NCBI GenBank assembly: GCA_963976865.1
Contig: CAXBLY010000003.1
Span: 168,019 to 232,018 of the forward strand
From: UBA1858 sp963976865
Lineage (GTDB): Bacteria; Pseudomonadota; Gammaproteobacteria; UBA4575
DNA length: 64,000 nt
Direction of reading: 5' to 3'
The position numbers and the translations under genes are program-made. Positions 17,440 to 25,632 of the stretch are shown piece after piece; the first letter of the stretch is position 1; each line of letters opens with the position of its first letter. The notes beneath the pieces are model-generated. The model was not told the DNA's origin. It ran no database searches and was given only the letters and a program-made list of their open reading frames with translations.

Positions 17440-18903
17440 CTAACTTTTCGAGCAGGCGGTTGTGTACAAGTCAATATATTGATTTGCACTGTTGGTCCAG
17501 GAAAAATCCTGCTTCATTGCGTTTATTCGGATTATATTGAAAATACTTTTGTCATTATATATGTCTATAGCACGTACAATTGTATTGAGTAACTCGGCTG
17601 AGCTTTCGGAGGTGAACTTTAGGCCTGTACTGTTGCAGTTGTCTGTTGTAATCGAATTATTGTCGATGACCGTATCTTCCAGTCCTCCAGTACTGCGGAC
17701 GATAGGTATTGTTCCATACTGTTGACTGTACATTTGATTCAGGCCACATGGTTCATAGCGTGAGGGCATCAGGAAAAAGTCTGCTGCGGCTGTTATTTTG
17801 TGTGCAAGTACTTCATCGTAGCCAATTTTTACAGCAAGCTGATGCTTGTATCTGGCTGCAGCAGTTAACAACAATTTTTCTAAAGCGTTATCGCCCGACC
17901 CCAGAATTGCTATTTGAACATTAAGTTTTATTAGTTCTGGCAGTATGTTGATGATTAGATCAATGCCTTTTTGTTCGGCAATGCGTGAAATTACTGTAAA
18001 TAGCGGCGTGTTATTGCTTACGGTTAAATCAAGCTCTTTTTGCAAGCTTGTTTTATTGGCTGACTTGTTGTCCAGGTTTTGAATGGTGTAATTACTGTAT
18101 ATGTTTTTGTCAGTGCCCGGATTCCATTCCTGTAAATCTATACCATTGATGATTCCTGATAACTTTGATGAATGATATTGCAATAATGCTTCCAGTCCAG
18201 CGCCATATTCTGCCGTTTTGATTTCTTCAGCATACGTTGGGCTGACTGTATTAACGTAATCAGCATATACAATACCGGCTTTAATGAATGATAACTGTCC
18301 ATTGTATTCAACACGATCGTATGACCACAATTCATCAGGTAACTGTAAGTCTTTAAATGTTTCATATGAAAACAGACCTTGATAGGCAAGGTTGTGAATT
18401 GTAAATACTGTTTTTGGTCTGTCTTCCTCAAAAGTTAATAACGGGCATGCTAGCCCTGTATGCCAGTCATTACAGTGTAAGATATCAGGTTTCCAGTTTA
18501 ACTGTACCTGATCTACTGCTGTCATTACAATTGCGCGACAAAACAGTGCAAACCGTTCGGCATTGTCGGGCCAGGTAATGCCATTCTCATCTGTGTACGG
18601 ATTTCCTTCACGATCAAATAAAGCAGGACAGTTTACAAAAAGTAATGGAATGGTCGTGCCTGGCAGTCTGGATTCGAGTATCTCAACATTCATGGATGAG
18701 ATTTTTAATGTTGTAACACAGCGTGTATCTGGCAGTTGATCCTTCACCTGTTTATAAAATGGCATTATCAGGCGTACATCATGCCCTAATTCTTTAAGTG
18801 CTTTAGGCAGGCTCTGCGCAACATCAGCGAGACCGCCCGTTTTGATTAGCGGGTATATTTCGCTGCTTGCAAACAGAATTTTATAGGGTGATGTTGTTTT
18901 TAT
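17440..18903 (-). CDS. glgA: Glycogen synthase (ADP-glucose type), apparent ATA start
   Basis: GT5 retaining glycosyltransferase that extends alpha-1,4-glucan from ADP-glucose. N-terminal KILFASSEIYPLIKTGGLADV carries the KxGGL donor-binding motif, and the C-terminal half has SRIAEQKG, MPSRYEPCGLNQMY and STGGLEDT. The first ATG in frame (18765) would remove about 46 residues including KTGGL. Upstream, no ATG, GTG or TTG exists before the glgB stop; GGAG at 18914-18911 is followed 7 nt later by ATA at 18903, giving 487 residues, normal for GlgA. It follows glgB by about 24 nt, so the two form an operon. Confidence 0.9.
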   Translation of the reverse strand: MKTTSPYKILFASSEIYPLIKTGGLADVAQSLPKALKELGHDVRLIMPFYKQVKDQLPDTRCVTTLKISSMNVEILESRLPGTTIPLLFVNCPALFDREGNPYTDENGITWPDNAERFALFCRAIVMTAVDQVQLNWKPDILHCNDWHTGLACPLLTFEEDRPKTVFTIHNLAYQGLFSYETFKDLQLPDELWSYDRVEYNGQLSFIKAGIVYADYVNTVSPTYAEEIKTAEYGAGLEALLQYHSSKLSGIINGIDLQEWNPGTDKNIYSNYTIQNLDNKSANKTSLQKELDLTVSNNTPLFTVISRIAEQKGIDLIINILPELIKLNVQIAILGSGDNALEKLLLTAAARYKHQLAVKIGYDEVLAHKITAAADFFLMPSRYEPCGLNQMYSQQYGTIPIVRSTGGLEDTVIDNNSITTDNCNSTGLKFTSESSAELLNTIVRAIDIYNDKSIFNIIRINAMKQDFSWTNSANQYIDLYTTACSKS

Positions 18904-18927
18904 ACTTTTACTCCAGTTATCCAGGAA

Positions 18928-21117
18928 TTATTCAAGTGTTAATATTATGCCTGCCAAAGGTGGAAGTGTAAGCTGTAATGTATAAGGGTATCCCATGGAT
19001 TCTTTCTGTAGAGCAGTTATGTGGTCGCCATTGCCAATATTTGATCCGCTGTAAAAAGTGGAATCTGAATTAAACAGCTCTTTGTATACTCCGTTTACTG
19101 GCACTCCAATATTATAATTCTCTCGTACCACGGGAGTGAAGTTTAATACGATAATAAAGAATTTTTCATTGTGACGCCTTAAATAACAAAGCACTGACTG
19201 TTCACGGTCATCACAATTAACCCACTGGAATCCCTGGTTGTCAAAGTCGTAGTGATGTAGTGTGTCATTGCCAATATAAATTGAATTCAGATCAGTCACT
19301 AACTGCTTGATACCGGCGTGAAGAGGGTATTGTAGAATATGCCAGTCCAGACTCTGTTTGTGATTCCATTCCTGTCTTTGACCAAATTCACACCCCATGA
19401 AAAGGAGTTTTTTCCCCGGATAAGTGAATAGGTATGTATATAATAATCGCAAATTTGCAAATTGCTGCCATTCATCTCCGGGCATTTTGTTGACCAGCGA
19501 TGATTTCCCGTGAACAACTTCATCATGTGAAAATGGTAGAACAAAATTTTCGCTAAAAGCGTATAAAAGTCCAAATGTAAGTTCGTTATGGTGATGTTTG
19601 CGATGTACGGGTTCTTTGCTGAAATATTCCAGTGTGTCATGCATCCACCCCATGTTCCATTTCATGGAAAAGCCCAATCCATCCATTGAAACGGGCTTGG
19701 TAACCTGAGGCCAGGAAGTTGATTCTTCAGCCAGAATTAATGTGCCGGGAAACTCGGCATGTGTGACGCTATTTAGTTTTCGTATAAAACTGATTGCTTC
19801 GATATTTTCGTTGCCGCCATATTGATTAGGTATCCATTCTCCTTCTTTACGTGAGTAATCCAGATATAATAATGAAGCGACTGCATCAACACGCAATCCA
19901 TCCAGATGAAATTCTTCTAGCCAGTACACTGCGCTTGAAAGTAAAAAATTACTGACTTCATTGCGCCCATAATTATAGATAAGTGTTCCCCAGTCCGGAT
20001 GTTCACCCAGGCGCGGGTCCTCATGTTCATATAGAGCAGTTCCATCAAATCGTCTGAGTCCATGTTCGTCTTTAGGAAAATGTGCTGGTACCCAGTCCAG
20101 AATGACGCCGATATTGTGTCGATGGCAATAATCTACGAAATAACGAAAGTCATCAGGATTTCCAAAACGAGATGTTGGAGAAAAATAACCTAAGGTCTGA
20201 TATCCCCAGGAATCATCAAAGGGATGTTCGCAAACAGGTAATAGTTCTATGTGAGTAAAGTTCATTTCACTCACATAATTCACCAGGCGATGGGCTAACT
20301 CTCGATAATTGAGAAAGTCGTCATTACTGTCACGCTGCCATGAGGCTAAGTGAACTTCATAGATAGACATGGGCTGATGTAGCCAATCACTATCTGTGCG
20401 TTGTTTTATCCAGCCGCTATCCTGCCAGTCAAAATCACTTGCATGAGATACTATAGATGCTGTCTTCGGCCGATATTCATACTCCTGTGCGTACGGGTCT
20501 GCCTTAACAAGCAGCATGGAGGAATTACGGCTGAGAATTTCGTATTTGTATGGAGCACCTTTGCGTATCCCGGGTGTGAATATGGTCCAGACTCCACTAC
20601 CACCAAGCTGACACATAGGGTGTCTGCGACCATCCCACCGGTTATGGTCAGAAATTACACTGACTCGCTGTGCGTTGGGTGCCCATACGCTAAAACGCAC
20701 ACCTTCGATGCCATCAATGACCTGATTGTGCGACCCTAGAATTCTATAAATATGCCAGTGTTCGCCGCGGCTGAATAACTGCAAGTCGAAATCGGAAATA
20801 TGCGGTTCGAAAGTATAAGGGTCATATTCAATACAACTTTGTCCCTGTTCATTAATCCAGCAAAGCTGGTAGTGCTGGGCAATATCATCCAGAGGACCTG
20901 AGTATTCAAATATATCTGTATTTGCCACGCGTGACATGGCAGGACCATCAATACCAATCGTAACTGACTGGCAAAATGGTAGAAAAATGCGAATAATGTC
21001 TTTGGTGCCTTTAACTTGCCGGCCAAGAACCGCAAAAGGATCACATTCTTTGCCATTAATTAATCTTTTCAGCTTGTCATCCAGTGCGATAGTCGATACT
21101 TTAGTTCTAGATGCCAT
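18928..21117 (-). CDS. glgB: 1,4-alpha-glucan branching enzyme
   Basis: 729 residues, usual for GlgB. N-terminal CBM48/GlgB domain (about 25-220), then GH13 barrel. Catalytic nucleophile lies in GLRVDAVASLLYLDYSR and acid/base in ILAEESTSWP; LPFSHDEVVHGK carries the third carboxylate. It cuts alpha-1,4 chains and rejoins them as alpha-1,6 branches. It is transcribed leftward and its start lies only 29 bp from that of glgC, so the shared divergent promoter region must extend into coding sequence. No good ribosome site is visible before the ATG. Confidence 0.95.
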   Translation of the reverse strand: MASRTKVSTIALDDKLKRLINGKECDPFAVLGRQVKGTKDIIRIFLPFCQSVTIGIDGPAMSRVANTDIFEYSGPLDDIAQHYQLCWINEQGQSCIEYDPYTFEPHISDFDLQLFSRGEHWHIYRILGSHNQVIDGIEGVRFSVWAPNAQRVSVISDHNRWDGRRHPMCQLGGSGVWTIFTPGIRKGAPYKYEILSRNSSMLLVKADPYAQEYEYRPKTASIVSHASDFDWQDSGWIKQRTDSDWLHQPMSIYEVHLASWQRDSNDDFLNYRELAHRLVNYVSEMNFTHIELLPVCEHPFDDSWGYQTLGYFSPTSRFGNPDDFRYFVDYCHRHNIGVILDWVPAHFPKDEHGLRRFDGTALYEHEDPRLGEHPDWGTLIYNYGRNEVSNFLLSSAVYWLEEFHLDGLRVDAVASLLYLDYSRKEGEWIPNQYGGNENIEAISFIRKLNSVTHAEFPGTLILAEESTSWPQVTKPVSMDGLGFSMKWNMGWMHDTLEYFSKEPVHRKHHHNELTFGLLYAFSENFVLPFSHDEVVHGKSSLVNKMPGDEWQQFANLRLLYTYLFTYPGKKLLFMGCEFGQRQEWNHKQSLDWHILQYPLHAGIKQLVTDLNSIYIGNDTLHHYDFDNQGFQWVNCDDREQSVLCYLRRHNEKFFIIVLNFTPVVRENYNIGVPVNGVYKELFNSDSTFYSGSNIGNGDHITALQKESMGYPYTLQLTLPPLAGIILTLE

Positions 21118-21146
21118 TGTTTTAATTCAATTGAGCAGGTGATTAA

Positions 21147-22418
21147 ATGGAAGATGATCATTCTAAGCGTTATGTCAGCCGACTTACTAGAAACACTCTG
21201 GCGTTAATTTTAGCAGGTGGAAGAGGGTCACGTTTAAAAAATTTGACAGAATGGCGCGCAAAGCCTGCAGTACCGTTTGGTGGGAAGTTTAGAATCATCG
21301 ATTTTCCCCTGTCTAACTGTGTAAATTCCGGCATTCGCCAGATTGCAGTACTCACCCAATATAAAGCTCATTCGTTAATTAGACATATCCAAAAGGGCTG
21401 GTCATTTTTTCGTGGTGAATTTGGTGAATTTGTCGAATTGCTGCCTGCACAGCAAAGAATAGAAACGTCCTGGTATCAGGGCACTGCTGATGCGGTTTAC
21501 CAGAATCTTGATATTATCCGTACATTTGAGCCTGACTACATAATTATACTGGCAGGTGATCATATCTATAAAATGGATTATGGAAGTATGCTTGCACATC
21601 ATCTGTCTAATCAGGCTGATCTCACGGTGGGCTGTATTGAAGTACCCATCGAAGAGGCAAGCGAATTTGGTGTAATGGCAATAGATTCTGATGCCAGAAT
21701 AATTTCATTTAGAGAAAAACCGGAAAATCCCGCACCGGTTCCAGGTAATGATGATATGGCGCTTGCGTCCATGGGAATTTATATTTTTAACACAAAATTT
21801 CTTATGGAACAGCTTATACGCGACGCTGATGAAGAAAATTCAAGCCATGATTTTGGCAAGGACATAATTCCACATGTAGTTAAGAGCAACTACAACGTGC
21901 ACGCGTATTCTTTCAGAAGTGAAAATGCGGATAAACAGGTTTACTGGCGAGATGTGGGTACAGTAGACGCTTATTATGAGGCTAATATGGAATTGATCTC
22001 AGTAACGCCTGAACTGAATCTGTATGATAAAAGCTGGCCCATCTGGTCCTACCAGGAGCAGTTGCCTCCTGCAAAGTTTATTTTTGATAAAGATGATTGC
22101 CGTGGGACGGCGGTTGATTCCATGGTGTCTGGTGGCTGTATTATTTCAGGTGCCAGTATTAGACGTTCATTACTGTTTTCAAATGTATGGGTGCAGGAAA
22201 ACAGCCTGATAGAAAACAGTATTATTTTGCCAAATGTACGCATTGGTAAGAACTGCAGAATAAAGAACGCCATCATCGATAAATCATGTGCAATTAAAGA
22301 TGGAACATCAATTGGCTATGAGGAAGATATCGATAGCCATCAATTTCACATCAGCCCTAAAAAACGCATATTAGTGACACCTGAGATGCTCAATCAAGAG
22401 ATACACCATGTCCGATAA
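21147..22418 (+). CDS. glgC: Glucose-1-phosphate adenylyltransferase
   Basis: 423 residues, the normal GlgC size. Nucleotide-binding motif LILAGGRGSRL at about 16-26, KPAVPFGGKFRIIDFPLSNC next, the WYQGTADAVYQN segment, and the glucose-1-phosphate site in FREKP. The C-terminal part has left-handed beta-helix repeats (GGCIISGASI, NSIILPNVRIG). It makes ADP-glucose, the committed step for glycogen. A short GCAGGTG precedes ATG. The stop overlaps the next gene by 11 nt, so it heads a glgC-GH57-malQ operon. Confidence 0.95.
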   Translation: MEDDHSKRYVSRLTRNTLALILAGGRGSRLKNLTEWRAKPAVPFGGKFRIIDFPLSNCVNSGIRQIAVLTQYKAHSLIRHIQKGWSFFRGEFGEFVELLPAQQRIETSWYQGTADAVYQNLDIIRTFEPDYIIILAGDHIYKMDYGSMLAHHLSNQADLTVGCIEVPIEEASEFGVMAIDSDARIISFREKPENPAPVPGNDDMALASMGIYIFNTKFLMEQLIRDADEENSSHDFGKDIIPHVVKSNYNVHAYSFRSENADKQVYWRDVGTVDAYYEANMELISVTPELNLYDKSWPIWSYQEQLPPAKFIFDKDDCRGTAVDSMVSGGCIISGASIRRSLLFSNVWVQENSLIENSIILPNVRIGKNCRIKNAIIDKSCAIKDGTSIGYEEDIDSHQFHISPKKRILVTPEMLNQEIHHVR

Positions 22419-24111
22419 TAAACTGAATGTAGTGCTGTACTGGCATATGCATCAACCTGATTACAGAGATCTGTCATCAGGTACCTATAAGCTTCCCTGG
22501 ACTTACCTGCATACAATTAAAGACTATGCAGATATGGCGATGCATCTTGAGGAACATCCCAAAGCACATGTCGTGGTGAATTTTACGCCGATTTTATTAG
22601 AACAGATTGACGACTACGCCAAGCAGCTAATTAATTTTCAGCAATCAGGTGACCCGATAAGAGATCCTTTATTATCTGCGCTGGCGGGTGATACGTTAAC
22701 GAATGATATTGATCAGCGTATAGAGCTAATCAATGCCTGTGTGCGGATCAATAAAGAGAGAGTCGTGCATCGCTATCCTGCTTACGAGCGACTTATTCAG
22801 TTAAATGAAAAGTTAAATGCAGACCCTAATATTATTTACTATCTGAGTGATCAATATGTCTATGATCTGCTTGTCTGGTATCACCTGAACTGGCTGGCTG
22901 AGTACACGCGCCGTAATGACATGCGGGTTAAAAAGTTATTATTGAAAGAACATACGTTTAGCCATGAAGACCGCAGATTATTAATTGGCGTTATTTCAGA
23001 GCTGGTTAGTTCAGTGATACCCAGATATAAGCACCTCGCTGAATCCGGTCAGATAGAGCTGTCAGTTTCACCTTACACTCATCCAATCAATCCCTTGTTA
23101 CTTGATTTGAATTGTGCGAAACAGGCGATGCCTGAAGCACCGATGCCTAATGTAGAGGCTTATCCTGGCGGGGAACAAAGAGCAAGGTGGCATATAGAGA
23201 AAGGGCTGGAAATATTTAAACAGCATTTCGGTTTTTATCCCAAAGGCTGTTGGCCTTCAGAAGGCGCAGTTAGCACCGAGTCAACGCAGTTATTACAGGA
23301 ATATGATTTTAAATGGTATGCGAGTGGTGCGGGTGTTTTCTGGAATAGCGTTAACAAAGCTGAAAGTATCAATGCTGACAACGTCTATTATGAGCATTTG
23401 CCAAATCAGATTGCCGGGCAAAGTACGACATGTTTTTTTAGAAATGATCAGTTGTCAGATCTTATAGGGTTTGAATACTCTTCCTGGCACGCGGATGATG
23501 CTGTTGCAAACCTTGTGAGCAAGCTTGAGGAGTTTTCTAATCAGGACACTAAACGTGATAACTCTATAGTGTCTATTATTCTGGATGGAGAAAATGCGTG
23601 GGAGTATTACCCTGAGAATGGGTTTCATTTTCTCAACGCCTTGTATGAACAATTGTCGAATCATGATGAATTGGCATTGACAACATACTCTGCTTATCTG
23701 GATAAAAGTCATTTGCCTGCCCAGCAACTCCCTGACCTGGTTGCAGGCAGTTGGGTTTATGGGACTCTGTCTACCTGGATAGGCTCTGAAGAAAAGAATA
23801 GAGGCTGGGAAATGTTGTGCGAAGCAAAATCTGAATATGACAGAGTCGTCAACTCAGGCACCCTGGATGAACAGCAAACTGAGAGATTGACTAAACAGTT
23901 GGCTCAGTGTGAAGGTTCTGACTGGTTTTGGTGGTTTGGTGATTATAATTCGGCAGAAACCGTCAGTGATTTTGAAAAATTGTTTCGCCATAATTTAAGT
24001 AACCTTTATAAGCTTATGAAGCTTGAACCGCCTGAATACCTGTCTGTGTCATTCACATATGGACGAGGTGATCCAGCTGCGGGTGGATCCATGCGTAAAA
24101 GTGGCGACTAG
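22408..24111 (+). CDS. Glycoside hydrolase family 57 protein
   Basis: 567 residues. GH57 hallmarks: N-terminal HMHQPDY (about 14-20), GCWPSEGAVS with the likely catalytic Glu near residue 290, and ILDGENAWEYY with the catalytic Asp near 392; SWVYGTLSTWIG near the end is also typical. Members are alpha-amylases, 4-alpha-glucanotransferases or branching enzymes. Without the wider alignment I cannot separate alpha-amylase from transferase. It overlaps glgC by 11 nt and precedes malQ by 6 nt, so it acts in glycogen remodelling or breakdown. Cytosolic, no signal peptide. Confidence 0.88.
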   Translation: MSDNKLNVVLYWHMHQPDYRDLSSGTYKLPWTYLHTIKDYADMAMHLEEHPKAHVVVNFTPILLEQIDDYAKQLINFQQSGDPIRDPLLSALAGDTLTNDIDQRIELINACVRINKERVVHRYPAYERLIQLNEKLNADPNIIYYLSDQYVYDLLVWYHLNWLAEYTRRNDMRVKKLLLKEHTFSHEDRRLLIGVISELVSSVIPRYKHLAESGQIELSVSPYTHPINPLLLDLNCAKQAMPEAPMPNVEAYPGGEQRARWHIEKGLEIFKQHFGFYPKGCWPSEGAVSTESTQLLQEYDFKWYASGAGVFWNSVNKAESINADNVYYEHLPNQIAGQSTTCFFRNDQLSDLIGFEYSSWHADDAVANLVSKLEEFSNQDTKRDNSIVSIILDGENAWEYYPENGFHFLNALYEQLSNHDELALTTYSAYLDKSHLPAQQLPDLVAGSWVYGTLSTWIGSEEKNRGWEMLCEAKSEYDRVVNSGTLDEQQTERLTKQLAQCEGSDWFWWFGDYNSAETVSDFEKLFRHNLSNLYKLMKLEPPEYLSVSFTYGRGDPAAGGSMRKSGD

Positions 24112-24117
24112 TTAAAG

Positions 24118-25632
24118 ATGCAATCAACGCTTATGTCGCAAAGACGAGCAGGTGTATTGCTTCATATAACATCTTTACCAGCTACCAATACACACGGAGA
24201 TATCAGTAAACATGCTTTTGAATTTGTTGATCAGTTAAGCCAGGCCGGTTTCAGTGTGTGGCAGATACTTCCATTAGGCCCCACACATGCAGATTTATGT
24301 CCTTATCAATCATTATCGGCGCATGCCGGAAATCCTCAGCTAATAAATTTACAGTGGCTACATCATCAGGGGTGGTTGAAATCTGAAGACATGCCCACAG
24401 AAGGCAGTCTGGAATGCCAACAACGCATTCACTGTATTCATAAGGCTTATCAACATTTTAAGTCTGTTGCAGATACTGATGAAGAAAATAAATTTCAGGC
24501 ATTTATAAAAGAAAACAGTTACTGGCTTGTTAACTATGCCTTATTTATGTCGCTGCGCGATAAATTTGAAAACAGATGCTGGATTGACTGGCCAGCTGGC
24601 TATCGTGATTTCGATGAAAACACATTAAATGAATATGCATTCAAGAATAAAGACGAAATTCAAAGTATTTATTTCCAGCAGTATGTGTTTTTTAGACAAT
24701 GGCTAGAACTTAAAGCGTACGCGAATAATAAAGGCATCCTCATCATCGGCGACATGCCAATATTTGTCTCACATGATAGTGCCGAAGTGTGGGCTAACAG
24801 AAAATATTTTGCCATCAATCAACATGGTATGGCCGACTTTGTTGCGGGCGTGCCTCCGGATTATTTTTCTGAATATGGTCAGCGCTGGGGGAATCCGCAT
24901 TACCAGTGGGATAAATTATTACAGGATGATTTTAGCTGGTGGGTGGAACGGATGAAAACCCAGTCTATGCTTTATGATGGTATTCGAATAGATCATTTTC
25001 GAGGGCTAGTACAATACTGGGAAATTCCTGCCAGTGAAGACAATGCTATTAATGGTCGCTGGGTAGACGCGCCAGGAGAGGCGTTACTAAAGAAACTGAC
25101 TGAGAGCTTTCCGGATTTTGCGTTAATCGCAGAGGATCTGGGAACGATTACACCTGATGTAACAGCGCTGCGTAACCAGTTCTCGATGCCAGGCATGCTG
25201 ATTTTGCAATTTGCTTTTAGCGGTGATAGCGACAACCCGTATTTGCCTGTTAATCATGCTGAGAATAGCGTGGTCTATACTGCAACGCATGACAATGATA
25301 CGACGGTTAACTGGTATCAGACGCTAAGTCCTGAGGTTAAAAGCTATGTCGGTCAATGTTTGGGGGAGCCCAGTCTGGAAATGCCCTGGGCGCTGATACA
25401 GGTGGCCTTTGATTCTGTTGCCAGGCTCGCCGTTATACCGATGCAGGACCTGTTAAGTCTGGGTGCTGGGCATCGCATGAACACTCCCGGCACGGTTGAG
25501 GGGAATTGGCAGTGGCAACTCGAAGAAGCGCAATTCACAAATGAGATAATCGCTAAAGCATCGCAGATGCTGATCAGTTCAGGGCGAGCCTGTAAGCGCG
25601 TAATCAGTTACGACTCAAGCCAGGTCATATAA
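24118..25632 (+). CDS. malQ: 4-alpha-glucanotransferase (amylomaltase)
   Basis: 504 residues, GH77. Motifs visible: LHITSLPA, GFSVWQILPLGPT, YQSLSAHAGNP, IGDMPIFVSHDSAEVW, GIRIDHFRGL with the nucleophile Asp, LIAEDLG with the acid/base Glu, and YTATHDNDT. It transfers maltosyl units between glucans, helping phosphorylase use short chains. ATG at 24118 is used; ATG at 24133 is a possible alternative. The last 25 nt overlap the end of the convergent glgP gene. Confidence 0.93.
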   Translation: MQSTLMSQRRAGVLLHITSLPATNTHGDISKHAFEFVDQLSQAGFSVWQILPLGPTHADLCPYQSLSAHAGNPQLINLQWLHHQGWLKSEDMPTEGSLECQQRIHCIHKAYQHFKSVADTDEENKFQAFIKENSYWLVNYALFMSLRDKFENRCWIDWPAGYRDFDENTLNEYAFKNKDEIQSIYFQQYVFFRQWLELKAYANNKGILIIGDMPIFVSHDSAEVWANRKYFAINQHGMADFVAGVPPDYFSEYGQRWGNPHYQWDKLLQDDFSWWVERMKTQSMLYDGIRIDHFRGLVQYWEIPASEDNAINGRWVDAPGEALLKKLTESFPDFALIAEDLGTITPDVTALRNQFSMPGMLILQFAFSGDSDNPYLPVNHAENSVVYTATHDNDTTVNWYQTLSPEVKSYVGQCLGEPSLEMPWALIQVAFDSVARLAVIPMQDLLSLGAGHRMNTPGTVEGNWQWQLEEAQFTNEIIAKASQMLISSGRACKRVISYDSSQVI

